Assembly (NCBI RefSeq): GCF_900609065.1
Contig: NZ_UXAU01000038.1
Coordinates: 186,001 to 250,000 of the forward strand
DNA from: Arthrobacter ulcerisalmonis
GTDB lineage: Bacteria > Actinomycetota > Actinomycetes > Actinomycetales > Micrococcaceae
Direction: 5' to 3'
Length of the DNA: 64,000 nucleotides
Part shown: piece after piece, positions 43,321 through 54,276 of the stretch
Layout: each line of letters opens with the position of its first letter
Position numbering within the stretch: the first letter of the stretch is position 1
Program-made: the position numbers and the translations under genes
Notes under the pieces: generated by a model
What the model saw: the letters and a program-made list of their open reading frames with translations, nothing else
Told to the model about the DNA's origin: nothing
Database searches by the model: none

Positions 43321-44931
43321 ATGAGTACTCTCAGTTATAACGCCACCGGCGCTGCCCAGCAGGCACTCGAACTGCACGTCCCTGCCCTGGTAGCCGATCG
43401 CATTGCCACCAGGATCTTCGCCAAGGACCACACGCTGTGGGGTCCCGACGCCGAAGCCGAGTCAGCCGTTCGGCTCGGCTGGGTCGAGGCGGCCACCGTC
43501 TCGCAGGCCTTGGTCCCGGGCATCCTGGAACTCAGGGACGCCCTCCGCGCCGAAGGCGTGACACGGATTGTGCTGTGCGGCATGGGCGGTTCGTCGCTCG
43601 CTCCCGAAGTGATCGCCGGGACCGCAGGCGTTGAGCTGACAGTACTCGACAGCACCGACCCGGATCAGGTTCGCGCCGCATTGGCGGATCGCTTGGCCGA
43701 GACCGCAATCGTGGTCTCGTCCAAGTCCGGGTCGACGCTGGAAACGGATTCCCAGCGACGTACCTTCGAGCATGCCTTCACGGAGGCCGGCGTGGATGCG
43801 AAGAGCAGGATCATCATTGTGACGGATCCCGGCTCGCCGCTGGACAAAGCTTCCCGCGAAGCTGGCTACCGGGCCGTGTTCAACGCCGATCCCAACGTGG
43901 GCGGCCGGTACTCTGCGCTGACTGCGTTTGGACTGGTGCCCTCGGGACTTGCCGGAGTGGACATCCAGGCTTTCCTTGATGAGGCTGAAGAAGCTGCTGA
44001 GCACCTCAACGAGGACGCTGCAGACAACATTGGCCTGGCCCTGGGTGCTGCCTTGGGCGGCACCAGCCCGCTGCGCAACAAGATCATCATTGCCGAGGAC
44101 GGCTCCGGCATCGTGGGCTTCGCCGACTGGGCTGAGCAGCTCATCGCCGAGTCCACCGGCAAGCTGGGTACCGGAGTCCTGCCCGTGGTGGCCGGTCCGT
44201 CCTCACCCGAGGCGACCACCGGCGCAGCTGACGTCTTGGTGGTGCGCTTGGTAGCCGCCGACGCCGATGCTGAACTCGGTGCGAATGAAGCGGCAATCGC
44301 TGGTGGCCTGCCCACGCAGATGATGGTCTGGGAATTCGCCACCGCCGTTGCCGGCAGGTTGCTGGGCATCAACCCCTTCGATCAGCCCGACGTCGAGGCC
44401 GCAAAGGTTGCCGCCCGCGGCCTCCTGGACGCCCAGCCCGAACCCACACCTGCAGCGTTCGTTGACGGTGCCATTGAGGTCCGTGGCGGCGAATGGCTCG
44501 GGTCCGCCAGCACAGCTGCTGAGGCAGTGGCCGCACTCCTGGCGACGCTCGAAGCCGACAGCTACCTCAGCGTGCAGGCGTACTTTGACCGCCTCGCGTT
44601 TGCTCAGCTTGAAGGGGTCCGGGACGAGCTTGCGGCTGCTACCGGCCGACCTGTCACCTTTGGCTGGGGTCCGCGCTTCCTGCACTCCACCGGTCAGTTC
44701 CACAAGGGTGGTCCCGCGATCGGCGTGTTCTTGCAGATCACGGCCACCGAGGTGGAAGACTTGGCTATCCCGGAACGTCCGTTCACCTTTGGTGAGCTGA
44801 TCTCCGCTCAGGCTGCCGGCGACGCACAGGTCCTGGAAGGTCATGGCCGCCCCGTGCTGCGCCTGCACCTCACGGATCGCAGCGCTGGTGTTGCCCAGCT
44901 GCAGCACCTCATTTCGGCACTGTCCGTCTGA
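43321..44931 (+). CDS. pgi: Glucose-6-phosphate isomerase
   Basis: 536 residues, 5 bp after tal. SIS-fold motifs are CGMGGSSLAPEV and SKSGSTLETDSQ for phosphate binding; the C-terminal part contains the conserved LHSTGQFHKGGP. This is the divergent, Micrococcales-type form found inside the pentose phosphate operon rather than the canonical long PGI. It interconverts G6P and F6P, feeding Zwf encoded next. Confidence 0.93.
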   Translation: MSTLSYNATGAAQQALELHVPALVADRIATRIFAKDHTLWGPDAEAESAVRLGWVEAATVSQALVPGILELRDALRAEGVTRIVLCGMGGSSLAPEVIAGTAGVELTVLDSTDPDQVRAALADRLAETAIVVSSKSGSTLETDSQRRTFEHAFTEAGVDAKSRIIIVTDPGSPLDKASREAGYRAVFNADPNVGGRYSALTAFGLVPSGLAGVDIQAFLDEAEEAAEHLNEDAADNIGLALGAALGGTSPLRNKIIIAEDGSGIVGFADWAEQLIAESTGKLGTGVLPVVAGPSSPEATTGAADVLVVRLVAADADAELGANEAAIAGGLPTQMMVWEFATAVAGRLLGINPFDQPDVEAAKVAARGLLDAQPEPTPAAFVDGAIEVRGGEWLGSASTAAEAVAALLATLEADSYLSVQAYFDRLAFAQLEGVRDELAAATGRPVTFGWGPRFLHSTGQFHKGGPAIGVFLQITATEVEDLAIPERPFTFGELISAQAAGDAQVLEGHGRPVLRLHLTDRSAGVAQLQHLISALSV

Positions 44932-44984
44932 AGACTGTCCGCCTAGAACCATCCGCCAACCAGAGCTAGGGCGTAAGAACAAAC

Positions 44985-46544
44985 ATGCCAGAAACTGAAA
45001 ACGGCCGGAACCAAGCAGGGCGTCGGCGTAATCCGTTGCGCGACCCTCGGGATCGGCGTTTGAATCGTATTGCTGGGCCGTCGTCATTGGTGCTTTTTGG
45101 GGTTACCGGTGATTTGGCTCGCAAGAAGTTGATGCCAGCTGTGTATGACCTGGCGAACCGTGGTTTGTTGCCGCCTAGCTTTGCCTTGGTGGGGTTTGCG
45201 CGGCGCGATTGGTCGCGGGAGGAATTTGCTGCCGAGGTGAAAGCATCGGTCCAGTCCTATGCACGGACGCCGTTTGATGAGGCGGTGTGGAACCAACTCG
45301 CTGAGGGTATCCGTTTTGTGCGGGGCGAGTTTGATGATGACGAGGCGTTTGAGCGCCTGGGTGCCACGATCGCGGAGTTGGATGAGCATCGTGGCACCAG
45401 GGGTAATCATGCGTTCTATCTCTCGATCCCGCCCAAAGCGTTTGAGCAAGTTTGCCGGCAGCTGTCCAAGCACGGGCTGGCGGAAGCTGGTGGGGATACC
45501 TGGCGGCGGGTGGTGATTGAGAAGCCCTTCGGGCATGACCTGGAGTCGGCGCGGGCATTGAACGATATTGTCGAGTCGGTGTTCCCTGCGGACGCCGTGT
45601 TTCGGATCGACCACTACCTCGGTAAGGAAACGGTTCAGAACATTCTGGCGTTGCGGTTCGCGAACCAGTTGTTTGAGCCGTTGTGGAACGCGAATTACGT
45701 GGATCACGTCCAGATCACCATGGCCGAAGATATTGGGACGGGTGGCCGGGCCGGGTATTACGACGGTGTGGGTGCGGCCCGCGATGTCATCCAGAACCAC
45801 CTCCTGCAGTTGCTCGCGTTGACGGCGATGGAAGAGCCCATCTCCTTTAACGCGAACGATCTGCGGGCGGAGAAGGAAAAAGTCCTCGCTGCGGTGAAAC
45901 TCCCGGCGGACCTCTCACAGCATTCAGCGCGCGGCCAGTTCGCTGGTGGTTGGCAAGGTGGCGAGCAGGTCCAGGGCTACCTGGAAGAAGAAGGCATCCC
46001 TGCCGACTCCACTACCGAAACGTTCGCTGCGATCCGGGTGGATATCCATACCCGCCGGTGGGACGGTGTCCCGTTCTACCTACGGGCAGGTAAACGCCTG
46101 GGCCGGCGCGTCACCGAAATCGCGGTGGTCTTCAAACGCGCCCCCAACCTGCTGTTCCGTGACAACGGAGACGATGACTTCGGCCAGAACGCCGTCGTCA
46201 TCCGGGTCCAGCCCGATGAGGGCGCCACGATCCGGTTCGGCTCCAAGGTTCCCGGCACACAGATGGAAGTCCGGGACGTCACCATGGACTTCGGCTACGG
46301 CCATTCCTTCACCGAGTCCAGCCCCGAAGCCTACGAACGCCTCATCCTCGATGTGCTCCTGGGCGAACCACCATTGTTCCCCCGCCACCAGGAAGTTGAA
46401 CTGTCCTGGAAGATCCTTGACCCGTTTGAGGACTACTGGGCCGAACTAGCTGAACAACCCGAACCGTACGCTCCCGGAAGTTGGGGCCCAGCCTCCGCCG
46501 ATGAGCTGCTCGCCCGCGACGGACGCACCTGGAGAAGGCCATGA
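44985..46544 (+). CDS. zwf: Glucose-6-phosphate 1-dehydrogenase
   Basis: 519 residues. NADP loop GVTGDLARKKLMP, substrate motif RIDHYLGKE, and conserved FEPLWNANYVDHVQ and IRFGSKVPG segments identify G6PD. It makes 6-phosphogluconolactone and NADPH. The first ~850 bases use many codons ending G or T, while the rest favours C like the neighbours. It overlaps opcA by 4 bp (ATGA). Confidence 0.97.
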   Translation: MPETENGRNQAGRRRNPLRDPRDRRLNRIAGPSSLVLFGVTGDLARKKLMPAVYDLANRGLLPPSFALVGFARRDWSREEFAAEVKASVQSYARTPFDEAVWNQLAEGIRFVRGEFDDDEAFERLGATIAELDEHRGTRGNHAFYLSIPPKAFEQVCRQLSKHGLAEAGGDTWRRVVIEKPFGHDLESARALNDIVESVFPADAVFRIDHYLGKETVQNILALRFANQLFEPLWNANYVDHVQITMAEDIGTGGRAGYYDGVGAARDVIQNHLLQLLALTAMEEPISFNANDLRAEKEKVLAAVKLPADLSQHSARGQFAGGWQGGEQVQGYLEEEGIPADSTTETFAAIRVDIHTRRWDGVPFYLRAGKRLGRRVTEIAVVFKRAPNLLFRDNGDDDFGQNAVVIRVQPDEGATIRFGSKVPGTQMEVRDVTMDFGYGHSFTESSPEAYERLILDVLLGEPPLFPRHQEVELSWKILDPFEDYWAELAEQPEPYAPGSWGPASADELLARDGRTWRRP

Positions 46545-47482
46545 TCGTAGACCTGCCCGATACCACCACCTCGAAAGTGTCCAAGGAACTCACCAACCTG
46601 CGTGAGCAGGGCGGCGTGATCGCCTTGGGCCGGGTCCTGACCCTGGTGGTCATCACCACCTCGGGGTTGGAAGAAGAAGCCATCGAGGCCGCCAACGAAG
46701 CCAGCAGGGAACACCCTTGCCGGATCATCGTCCTCGCGGACGCTGGCGCCGAAAAAGAGGACCGTCTCGACGCGCAGATCCGGGTCGGTGGGGACGCTGG
46801 CGCGTCGGAGGTGATCGTGCTCCGCGGCTACGGCGAGCTCGCCCACGAGAACGAATCCCTCGTCGCAGCTCTCCTGCTCCCTGACGCGCCCATCGTGGCT
46901 TGGTGGCCGCACGGTGCGCCGGATAACGCCTCCGAAACATCCATCGGCAAGATCGCGCACCGACGGATCACTGACACCGCGAACGAAGAAGACCCGCAAA
47001 CGGCCCTGACCCGGATCCAGAAGACCTACCAGGCCGGTGATACCGACCTGGCCTGGACCCGTCTCACCAACTGGCGAATCCAACTCGCGGCCGTCCTGGA
47101 CCAGATCGATGACAGCGCCATCACCGCCGTGACCGTCGAAGGCGCCACCGACTCCCCCAGCACCGCCCTGCTGGCGGCTTGGCTGACCTTGGCACTCGAC
47201 GTCCCCGTCAGCATCATCGCCGACCCCGCAGGCACCGGCATCCGCCGCGTCCACCTCACCAGGGCTACCGGCGACGTGCAACTCTTCCGCCCCGGCACCA
47301 GCATCGCCGAACTCACCCAACCCAACCAACCCGACCAACGCATCTCACTCCCCCGCCGCGACCTCAAAGACTGCCTCGCCGAAGAACTCCGCCGGCTCGA
47401 CCCCGACGAAGTCTTCGGTGAAGTGATTACTATTGGACTGCCACGAACCAATCTAAGGAGCGACCTGCCCAGTGACCGTTGA
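46541..47482 (+). CDS. opcA: Glucose-6-phosphate dehydrogenase assembly protein OpcA
   Basis: 313 residues. The OpcA pattern is clear (CRIIVLADAGAE, APIVAWWPHGAPDN, RRITDTANEEDP, LAWTRLTNWRIQLAA). OpcA activates and stabilises G6PD in cyanobacteria and actinobacteria, and the 4-bp overlap with zwf fits a subunit. Its end overlaps pgl by 11 bp. Confidence 0.96.
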   Translation: MIVDLPDTTTSKVSKELTNLREQGGVIALGRVLTLVVITTSGLEEEAIEAANEASREHPCRIIVLADAGAEKEDRLDAQIRVGGDAGASEVIVLRGYGELAHENESLVAALLLPDAPIVAWWPHGAPDNASETSIGKIAHRRITDTANEEDPQTALTRIQKTYQAGDTDLAWTRLTNWRIQLAAVLDQIDDSAITAVTVEGATDSPSTALLAAWLTLALDVPVSIIADPAGTGIRRVHLTRATGDVQLFRPGTSIAELTQPNQPDQRISLPRRDLKDCLAEELRRLDPDEVFGEVITIGLPRTNLRSDLPSDR

Positions 47483-48290
47483 GCCCAGAGTAAGCATCCA
47501 TCCCGATTCGTCAGTGTTGATGGCAGCGATCGCCGCGCGGTTGATCACCAAGCTCGTTGACGTCCAGGACACCTACGGTGAAGCCACCGTTGTGCTGACC
47601 GGAGGCACCGTGGGCATCGGCACCCTGAAAGCGGTGGCAGATTCCCCAGCCGCGCCGGCGGTCGATTGGTCACGGGTGAACTTCTGGTGGGGTGACGAGC
47701 GGTTTGTCGGCGCAGCGGATCCAGACCGGAACGTCAAGCAGGCGTACGACGCGCTGCTCTCCCACATTCCCGTTGATCCCGCCCGGGTGCATGCCCCCGG
47801 TTCCACGGAAGAATTCGCAACTGTGGACGACGCCGCGGCAGGCTATGCCTTGGAATTGGCCGACGCAGCAGCGGCAGAGCATGCCGCGGATATGTCAGAC
47901 GACCGGCCCGAGCAACCGGGCGCGCTTCCTCGCCTGGACGTAGTCCTCCTTGGCGTGGGACCTGACGCCCACGTGGCCTCGCTGTTCCCGGAACAGGGCG
48001 GTATCCGCGAAAAGAACCGCACGGTGGTGGGCGTCGAAAACTCGCCCAAGCCGCCACCGTTGCGTGTCTCGTTGACCTTGCCCACCATCAACACCGCTGC
48101 TGAGGTGTGGATGGTGGTAGCCGGTGAAGACAAGGCTGGCGCTGTTGGCCTCGCGCTTGCCGGCGCGAACCCCATCCAGGTTCCGGCGGCTGGCCCGCGC
48201 GGCACCTCCCGGACGCTTTGGCTCATCGACGAGAACGCGGCGTCACGGGTCCCCCAGCAGCTCGTCCGGAAGGACGCTGCGGGCGCGTAG
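47472..48290 (+). CDS. pgl: 6-phosphogluconolactonase
   Basis: 272 residues from GTG 47472, with AAGGAG about 10 nt upstream inside opcA. SIS-like lactonase motifs are VNFWWGDERFVGAADPDRN and VLLGVGPDAHVASLFP. It hydrolyses the lactone made by Zwf, completing the oxidative branch up to 6-phosphogluconate. The last 48 bases overlap the 3' end of rbpA on the other strand. Confidence 0.96.
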   Translation: MTVEPRVSIHPDSSVLMAAIAARLITKLVDVQDTYGEATVVLTGGTVGIGTLKAVADSPAAPAVDWSRVNFWWGDERFVGAADPDRNVKQAYDALLSHIPVDPARVHAPGSTEEFATVDDAAAGYALELADAAAAEHAADMSDDRPEQPGALPRLDVVLLGVGPDAHVASLFPEQGGIREKNRTVVGVENSPKPPPLRVSLTLPTINTAAEVWMVVAGEDKAGAVGLALAGANPIQVPAAGPRGTSRTLWLIDENAASRVPQQLVRKDAAGA

Positions 48291-48638
48291 TTTTTCCAGC
48301 GCTCCGGCCAGGACATCTTCGGCGTCCTGGCCGGAGCGTCGCTCTTTAAGATATTCCAGGTGGGTCTTGTAGCCGTCTTCACCGGCGTCCGCCGATGCTG
48401 CATCTTGGCCGTACCGCGACGCCTGGCCACCGCAACGCCGACAGTCCCACATTTCGGGGATCTGTTCGTCAGGCAACTGCATGAAGATGGGCTGGGTTTG
48501 GTGCCCTGAAGGGCACCAGTACGAGACCCTGATCCGGGGCACAGCTACCCCTGGTGAGCCCGTGGCGTGCAGTGCGGATCCACTCCCCGCGGTGACGCCG
48601 GCACGAGTGCCTCTGAATCCTGAACCTGGATGCACCAT
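48243..48638 (-). CDS. rbpA: RNA polymerase-binding protein RbpA
   Basis: 131 residues with GSGFRGTRAG near the N-terminus, PRIRVSYWCPSGH and WDCRRCG cysteines in the core, and the conserved KTHLEYLKERRSG sigma-interaction segment. RbpA binds RNA polymerase with the principal sigma factor and stabilises open complexes in actinobacteria. AGGAG lies 5 nt before the ATG. Its stop is 48 bp inside the convergent pgl gene. Confidence 0.97.
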   Translation of the reverse strand: MVHPGSGFRGTRAGVTAGSGSALHATGSPGVAVPRIRVSYWCPSGHQTQPIFMQLPDEQIPEMWDCRRCGGQASRYGQDAASADAGEDGYKTHLEYLKERRSGQDAEDVLAGALEKLRARSVLPDELLGDP

Positions 48639-48661
48639 GGGGGCTCCTGACGGGCAACAAA

Positions 48662-48699
48662 AAACTGTGGCTGTCGGATGAAACCGACAGCCACAGTTT
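48662..48699 (-). terminator. Terminator of the gap-pgk-tpiA-secG group
   Basis: A perfect 16-bp stem (48662-48677 with 48684-48699), 6-nt loop, and a T6 tract on the minus strand just after it. It sits between secG and rbpA. Confidence 0.93.
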
Positions 48700-48757
48700 A
48701 GTTGGCTTGGAGCGGCAGCGGGAGTCCCGCCACTGTCCAGGGTGCAGCAGGCCCTGT

Positions 48758-49015
48758 TTAGGAGTCGCCTGCTCCGCTGAAGCGCATGATCAGGCCAAGG
48801 CCAATGATCACTACACCCCAGGTGATGCCGAGGATGATCGTGAAGCGGTTGAGGTTGCGCTCCGCTACGCCGGAGGAGCTCAAGCCCGAGCTCATGCCGC
48901 CGCCAAACATGTCAGAGAGGCCGCCACCCCGTCCTTTGTGCAGGAGGATGAGCAGCGTGAGCAGAAGGCTGGTGATGCCAAGCAGGATCTGCAGGATGAC
49001 ATGAAGAACGTCCAC
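48758..49015 (-). CDS. secG: Preprotein translocase subunit SecG
   Basis: 85 residues with two hydrophobic helices (ILLGITSLLLTLLILLHKG and FTIILGITWGVVIIGLGLI) joined by a Gly-rich loop with GGGLSDMFGGG, the SecG pattern. It assists SecYE in protein export. The position after tpiA is conserved in actinobacteria. Confidence 0.95.
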   Translation of the reverse strand: MDVLHVILQILLGITSLLLTLLILLHKGRGGGLSDMFGGGMSSGLSSSGVAERNLNRFTIILGITWGVVIIGLGLIMRFSGAGDS

Positions 49016-49063
49016 GACGGCCTTTCAGGGAGTTGGGATGACGGGAGCTTGCGTTGGAACGGA

Positions 49064-49879
49064 CTAGTCCGTGACCAAGTGGCTCTCGAACCTGACAATA
49101 TTAGCAAACTCCGCCGGATCCAGGCTGGCGCCACCCACGAGGAGGCCGTCAACATCTTTCTCTTTCAGGATTGCTGCGGCGTTGTTTGCCTTGACCGAGC
49201 CGCCGTACAGGAGCCGGGTCTTGGCGGCGACGTCTGCGCCGAAGAGCTTTTCCAGCTCGGCGCGGATGGCAGCGCACAGTTCCTGCGCGTCACCGGGGCC
49301 CGCCACCTCGCCGGTACCAATGGCCCAGACGGGCTCGTAGGCCACCACGAGTTCTGCAGCTTGATCGTTGGTCAGGCCAGCGACGCCTGCCCGCACCTGA
49401 GCGAGGGTGTGCTCAACGTGGGTGCCCGCCTGGCGGATCTCCAGGCCTTCGCCCGCGCACAGGACCGGGGTGACGCCGTGCTTGAACGCTGCGTGGACCT
49501 TGGCGTTCAGCGTCTCATCCGATTCGTTGTGGATGGTTCGCCGTTCACTGTGGCCCACCAGGACGTAAGAGCAACCCAGCTTGGCCAGGAACTGCCCGGA
49601 GATGTCGCCGGTGTACGCGCCGGAGTCGAACTGGGAGAGGTCCTGGCCGCCGTACACCACATCGAGGTTGTCGCCCTGGACCAGGGTCTGCACCCCGCGA
49701 AGATCCGTGAACGGTGGGAAGACCGCCACCTCGGTCCGGCTGTAGTCATGCTTGGCATCGGAGAGCGTCCAGGCCAGCTTCTGCAGCAGCGTGATGCCCT
49801 GCACGTGGTCCATGTTCATCTTCCAGTTGCCCGCAATGAAGGGCTTACGGTCGAAAGCACCGTTCGTTGACGTCGTCAC
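49064..49879 (-). CDS. tpiA: Triosephosphate isomerase
   Basis: 271 residues from GTG 49879 with GGAGA 7 nt upstream. Catalytic Lys in AGNWKMN, His in VGHSERR and Glu in [12 protein letters not shown] are all present, as is the phosphate loop YGGSVKANN. It interconverts DHAP and glyceraldehyde-3-phosphate. It is part of the minus-strand glycolytic group gap-pgk-tpiA. Confidence 0.97.
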   Translation of the reverse strand: MTTSTNGAFDRKPFIAGNWKMNMDHVQGITLLQKLAWTLSDAKHDYSRTEVAVFPPFTDLRGVQTLVQGDNLDVVYGGQDLSQFDSGAYTGDISGQFLAKLGCSYVLVGHSERRTIHNESDETLNAKVHAAFKHGVTPVLCAGEGLEIRQAGTHVEHTLAQVRAGVAGLTNDQAAELVVAYEPVWAIGTGEVAGPGDAQELCAAIRAELEKLFGADVAAKTRLLYGGSVKANNAAAILKEKDVDGLLVGGASLDPAEFANIVRFESHLVTD

Positions 49880-49906
49880 GTTTTCTCCAAAGTTTGATAA
49901 ATGGAA

Positions 49907-49945
49907 CGGCCGGTTGGCGGCTGGGATCAGCCTGCCAACCGGCCG
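49907..49945 (-). terminator. Intergenic hairpin between pgk and tpiA
   Basis: A 12-bp stem (49907-49918 with 49934-49945) with a further GGCTG/CAGCC inner helix sits 25 bp after pgk. Following bases are only moderately U-rich, so it could be a partial terminator or mRNA processing/stability element that sets pgk versus tpiA levels. Confidence 0.6.
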
Positions 49946-49969
49946 AGGCACTACAGTATTTCCTGGCCG

Positions 49970-51196
49970 TCAGCGGCCCAGGACGGTCAGGCCCGGCAGG
50001 TCCTTGCCTTCAAGGTATTCCAGGCTTGCGCCACCACCGGTAGAGATGTGGCCGAACTGGTCGTCAGCGAATCCCAGCGTCCGGACTGCTGCTGCCGAGT
50101 CGCCGCCACCCACAACAGTGAAAGCAGCCGTCTCGGTGAGCGCCTTGGCGACTGCCCTGGTGCCGGCAGCGAAGGACTCGAACTCGAACACGCCCATGGG
50201 CCCGTTCCAGAAAACCGTCTTGGCGCCGGCAATCCGAGCCGCAAATGCTGCTGCGGAGTCGGGGCCAATATCCAGGCCGATGCCCTGTGCACCGAAGCTG
50301 CTCGATTCGATGGCGTCGGCGGGCACGGTTTCGAACGCTGCATCTGCGGCGAACTTCTCAGCCACGACGACGTCGGTGGGCACCACAAATTCAGTGCCCG
50401 CGTCTGCTGCCCGCTTCAGGTAGTCCTGAACCACCGGGATCTGGTCCTTCTCGAGCAGGCTGGCGGCCACATTGTGGCCGGCTGCTGCCAGGAAAGTGAA
50501 CAGCATGCCGCCGCCCACCAGGATGGTGTCGGCCTTGCCCAGGAGGTTGTCAATGACAGCCAACTTGTCGGAGACTTTTGAGCCACCTAGCACCACAACA
50601 TACGGGCGCTGGGTGTCGGCGGTGAGCTTGCGCAGCACCTCAACCTCGGTGTGGACAAGGTCGCCCAGGTAGGACGGCAGGAGGGTTGCAACGTCATAGA
50701 CGCTGGCGTGCTTCCGGTGGACGGCGCCGAAAGCGTCATCCACATAGGCGCCGTTGGTGCCGGTCAAGGCCACGAGTTCAGCGGCGAAGGCGCCACGTTC
50801 GGCGTCGTCCTTGCTGGTTTCGCGAGCGTCGAAGCGAACGTTTTCGAGGACGAGAACAGCGCCATCCTGGAGTGCGGCTGCACTTTCCTTGGCGGAGTCA
50901 CCCACGGTGTCTGCAGCCAAGGTCACGGGGAAGCCTGCCAGTTCCGCGAGGCGGTCCACGGCGGGCTTGAGCGAGAACTTGGCCTCGGGTGCACCCTTGG
51001 GGCGGCCGAGGTGGGCGGTGACGATCACACGGGCTCCGGCGTCCGTCAGCTTTGCCAGCACTGGGAGCGAGGCCTTGATGCGGCCGTCGTCAGTGACGGT
51101 AGAGCCGTCGAGCGGCACATTCAGGTCACTTCTGACAAGAATGTACCGCCCGCGGACACCTTCAGCGATCAGTTCGTTGAGGGTGTTTGAAGTCAT
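49970..51196 (-). CDS. pgk: Phosphoglycerate kinase
   Basis: 408 residues from ATG 51196. Conserved [31 protein letters not shown], and the ATP-site [11 protein letters not shown] and GGGDSAAAV motifs identify PGK, which makes ATP from 1,3-bisphosphoglycerate. It starts 10 bp after the gap stop. Confidence 0.97.
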   Translation of the reverse strand: MTSNTLNELIAEGVRGRYILVRSDLNVPLDGSTVTDDGRIKASLPVLAKLTDAGARVIVTAHLGRPKGAPEAKFSLKPAVDRLAELAGFPVTLAADTVGDSAKESAAALQDGAVLVLENVRFDARETSKDDAERGAFAAELVALTGTNGAYVDDAFGAVHRKHASVYDVATLLPSYLGDLVHTEVEVLRKLTADTQRPYVVVLGGSKVSDKLAVIDNLLGKADTILVGGGMLFTFLAAAGHNVAASLLEKDQIPVVQDYLKRAADAGTEFVVPTDVVVAEKFAADAAFETVPADAIESSSFGAQGIGLDIGPDSAAAFAARIAGAKTVFWNGPMGVFEFESFAAGTRAVAKALTETAAFTVVGGGDSAAAVRTLGFADDQFGHISTGGGASLEYLEGKDLPGLTVLGR

Positions 51197-51206
51197 GTGT
51201 CTAACC

Positions 51207-52250
<1,044 letters not shown>

Positions 52251-52384
52251 CTACTAGTTGAGCGGGCGTTCAAGCCAACTAACAGATCCCGCACGCCATT
52301 GGGCAGAGATGATTACAGATCGGAGGGCGACCAGCCTCATTGCTGAAGGCTGACCGCCTTCCGTGACCTATCTTACGTTTATTT

Positions 52385-52472
52385 CGGTCCGCCCCCGCAA
52401 GTACGGCGGCGGACCGTCCACATCTCGGCCCAAACGGGCCCAATTGTGAAGTTTGTTACACGCAGATGTAAC
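52385..52472. promoter_or_regulatory. Inverted repeats between sodA and gap
   Basis: CGGTCCGCC (52385-52393) pairs with GGCGGACCG (52408-52416), and GTTACA (52455-52460) pairs with TGTAAC (52467-52472). The first may terminate sodA transcription or lie in the gap promoter; the second is just beyond the sodA stop. A TAAGAT box for gap is at 52371-52376 on the minus strand. Confidence 0.4.
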
Positions 52473-52480
52473 GGCAATCA

Positions 52481-53107
52481 CTACGAGAGGGTAATGAGTC
52501 CCGTGGCGTTGGTGCGGGCGGCGTCAAAGCGCTTGGCGACGTCGGCCCAGTTGACGATGTTCCAGAAGGCCTTGACGTAGTCGGCCTTCACGTTGACGTA
52601 GTCCAGGTAGAAGGCGTGCTCCCACATGTCCAGCATCAGGAGCGGGGTGGTGCCCAGCGCCACGTTGCCCTGCTGATCGTAAAGTTGCTCGATCACCAGG
52701 TTGCCGCCAATGGGCTCGTAGGCGAGGAAGCCCCAGCCGGAACCCTGCAAGCCGAGTGCCGCAGCGGAGAACTGGGCGCGGAAAGCATCGAAGGAGCCGA
52801 AGGCGTCGTCGATCGCTGCCGCCAATTCACCCTCGGGCTTGTCCCCGCCGTCCGGCGAGAGGTTGTTCCAGAAGACTGAGTGGTTGACGTGGCCGCCGGT
52901 GTGGAACGCCAGGTCCTTCGAGAGCCGGTTGATGTTGGCGAAATCGCCCTTATCGCGGGCCTCGGCCAGCTGTGCCAGGGCGTTGTTGGCGCCAGCCACG
53001 TAGGCGGCGTGGTGCTTGCTGTGGTGCAGCTCCATGATGCGCGCAGAAATGTGCGGCTCCAGGGCTGCGTAGTCGTAGCTGAGTTCCGGCAATACGTACT
53101 CGGTCAC
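52481..53107 (-). CDS. sodA: Superoxide dismutase (Fe/Mn family)
   Basis: 208 residues from GTG 53107, 6 nt after GGAGGA. Metal ligands are His in ELHHSKHH, His in HVNHSVFW, and Asp/His in [12 protein letters not shown]. The [11 protein letters not shown] and GSGWGFL segments are typical of Mn/Fe SODs; Mn is the more common metal in this group. No N-terminal export signal is visible. Confidence 0.96.
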   Translation of the reverse strand: MTEYVLPELSYDYAALEPHISARIMELHHSKHHAAYVAGANNALAQLAEARDKGDFANINRLSKDLAFHTGGHVNHSVFWNNLSPDGGDKPEGELAAAIDDAFGSFDAFRAQFSAAALGLQGSGWGFLAYEPIGGNLVIEQLYDQQGNVALGTTPLLMLDMWEHAFYLDYVNVKADYVKAFWNIVNWADVAKRFDAARTNATGLITLS

Positions 53108-53162
53108 AAAATCCTCCAATATCGTGGACGCTCGGTCCGGTTGGTAACTCTTGGATTGTGCA

Positions 53163-53183
53163 TCCGGACGCGGTGCGTCCGGA
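53163..53183. promoter_or_regulatory. Perfect palindrome upstream of sodA
   Basis: TCCGGACGC (53163-53171) and GCGTCCGGA (53175-53183) flank a 3-bp centre, 56 bp upstream of the sodA start. It could be an operator or leader hairpin. Confidence 0.5.
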
Positions 53184-53286
53184 AATCTGTGGGGTTTGGT
53201 GGTTGCGGTAAACATCCCCTCCCTTTGTGGCCAACCACGGCCAGGGTCAGGATATTTCCCGCCAGGGCTGGGATTTCAGGACAGTC

Positions 53287-54267
53287 TTAGTCGTCCAGCA
53301 TTTCGGGAGTCACATTCGCGTCGGTTCCGGGGATGCCAAGGTCAGTGGCGCGTTTGTCGGCCATGGCGAGGAGCCGCCGGATCCGCCCGGCAATCGCGTC
53401 CTTGGTCATGATCGGGTCCGCGAGCCGGCCCAGTTCGTCCAGGCTGGCCTGCTTGTGCGCCACCCGCAGTTCGCCGGCGTACTTGAGGTGGTCGGGGACG
53501 TCGTCGCCGAGGATTTCCAGCGCCCGGTCTACCCGTGCGCCTGCAGCCACGGCCGCCTGGGCCGAGCGGCGAAGGTTGGCGTCATCAAAGTTGGCCAGCC
53601 GGTTTGCGGTAGCACGGACTTCCTTGCGCATGCGCCGCTCCTCCCACGCCATCAAGGCATCGTGGGCGCCCATCCGGGTGAGCAGCGCAGCGATGGTGTC
53701 GCCGTCGCGGATCACCACCCGGTCCACACCACGGACTTCGCGGGCTTTGGCCTGGATGTCCAGCCGGCGGGCGGCACCCACCAGAGCCAGGGCGGACTCG
53801 GGGCCCGGGCAGGTCACCTCCAGGGCTGACGATCGGCCAGGCTCGGTGAGCGAGCCGTGCACCAGGAACGCGCCCCGCCAAACTGCCTCGGCGTCGGCTG
53901 CGGAACCGTTGACGACGGCGGATGGCAGCCCGCGCACGGGCCTGCCCCGGCCGTCGAGGAGGCCTGTCTGGCGGGCCAGCGCTTCGCCGTCGCGCACCAC
54001 CCGCACCACGTAGCGGCTGGCGCGCCGGAGCCCGCCGGCGGAGACCACGATGATTTCGCTCTGGTGCCCGTAGACCTCCGCAATCGCTGCGCGGAGTCGG
54101 CGCGCGGTGGAGGCCAGATCGACTTCCGCTTCGATCACGATCCGGCCCGAAATGATGTGCAGTCCACCCGCGAACCGAAGCATGGCAGAGACTTCCGCCT
54201 TGCGCACGGACGACTTTTTGATGTCCAGACGGGACAGTTCTTCCTTGACCGATGCTGTCAGTGCCAT
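53287..54267 (-). CDS. whiA: DNA-binding protein WhiA
   Basis: 326 residues: a LAGLIDADG-like N-terminal domain (about residues 1-220, [16 protein letters not shown]) followed by a helix-turn-helix domain ([22 protein letters not shown]). WhiA regulates cell division and, in streptomycetes, sporulation genes. It follows yvcK by 9 bp in the conserved rapZ-yvcK-whiA order. Confidence 0.96.
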   Translation of the reverse strand: MALTASVKEELSRLDIKKSSVRKAEVSAMLRFAGGLHIISGRIVIEAEVDLASTARRLRAAIAEVYGHQSEIIVVSAGGLRRASRYVVRVVRDGEALARQTGLLDGRGRPVRGLPSAVVNGSAADAEAVWRGAFLVHGSLTEPGRSSALEVTCPGPESALALVGAARRLDIQAKAREVRGVDRVVIRDGDTIAALLTRMGAHDALMAWEERRMRKEVRATANRLANFDDANLRRSAQAAVAAGARVDRALEILGDDVPDHLKYAGELRVAHKQASLDELGRLADPIMTKDAIAGRIRRLLAMADKRATDLGIPGTDANVTPEMLDD

Positions 54268-54276
54268 GGCACCTTC

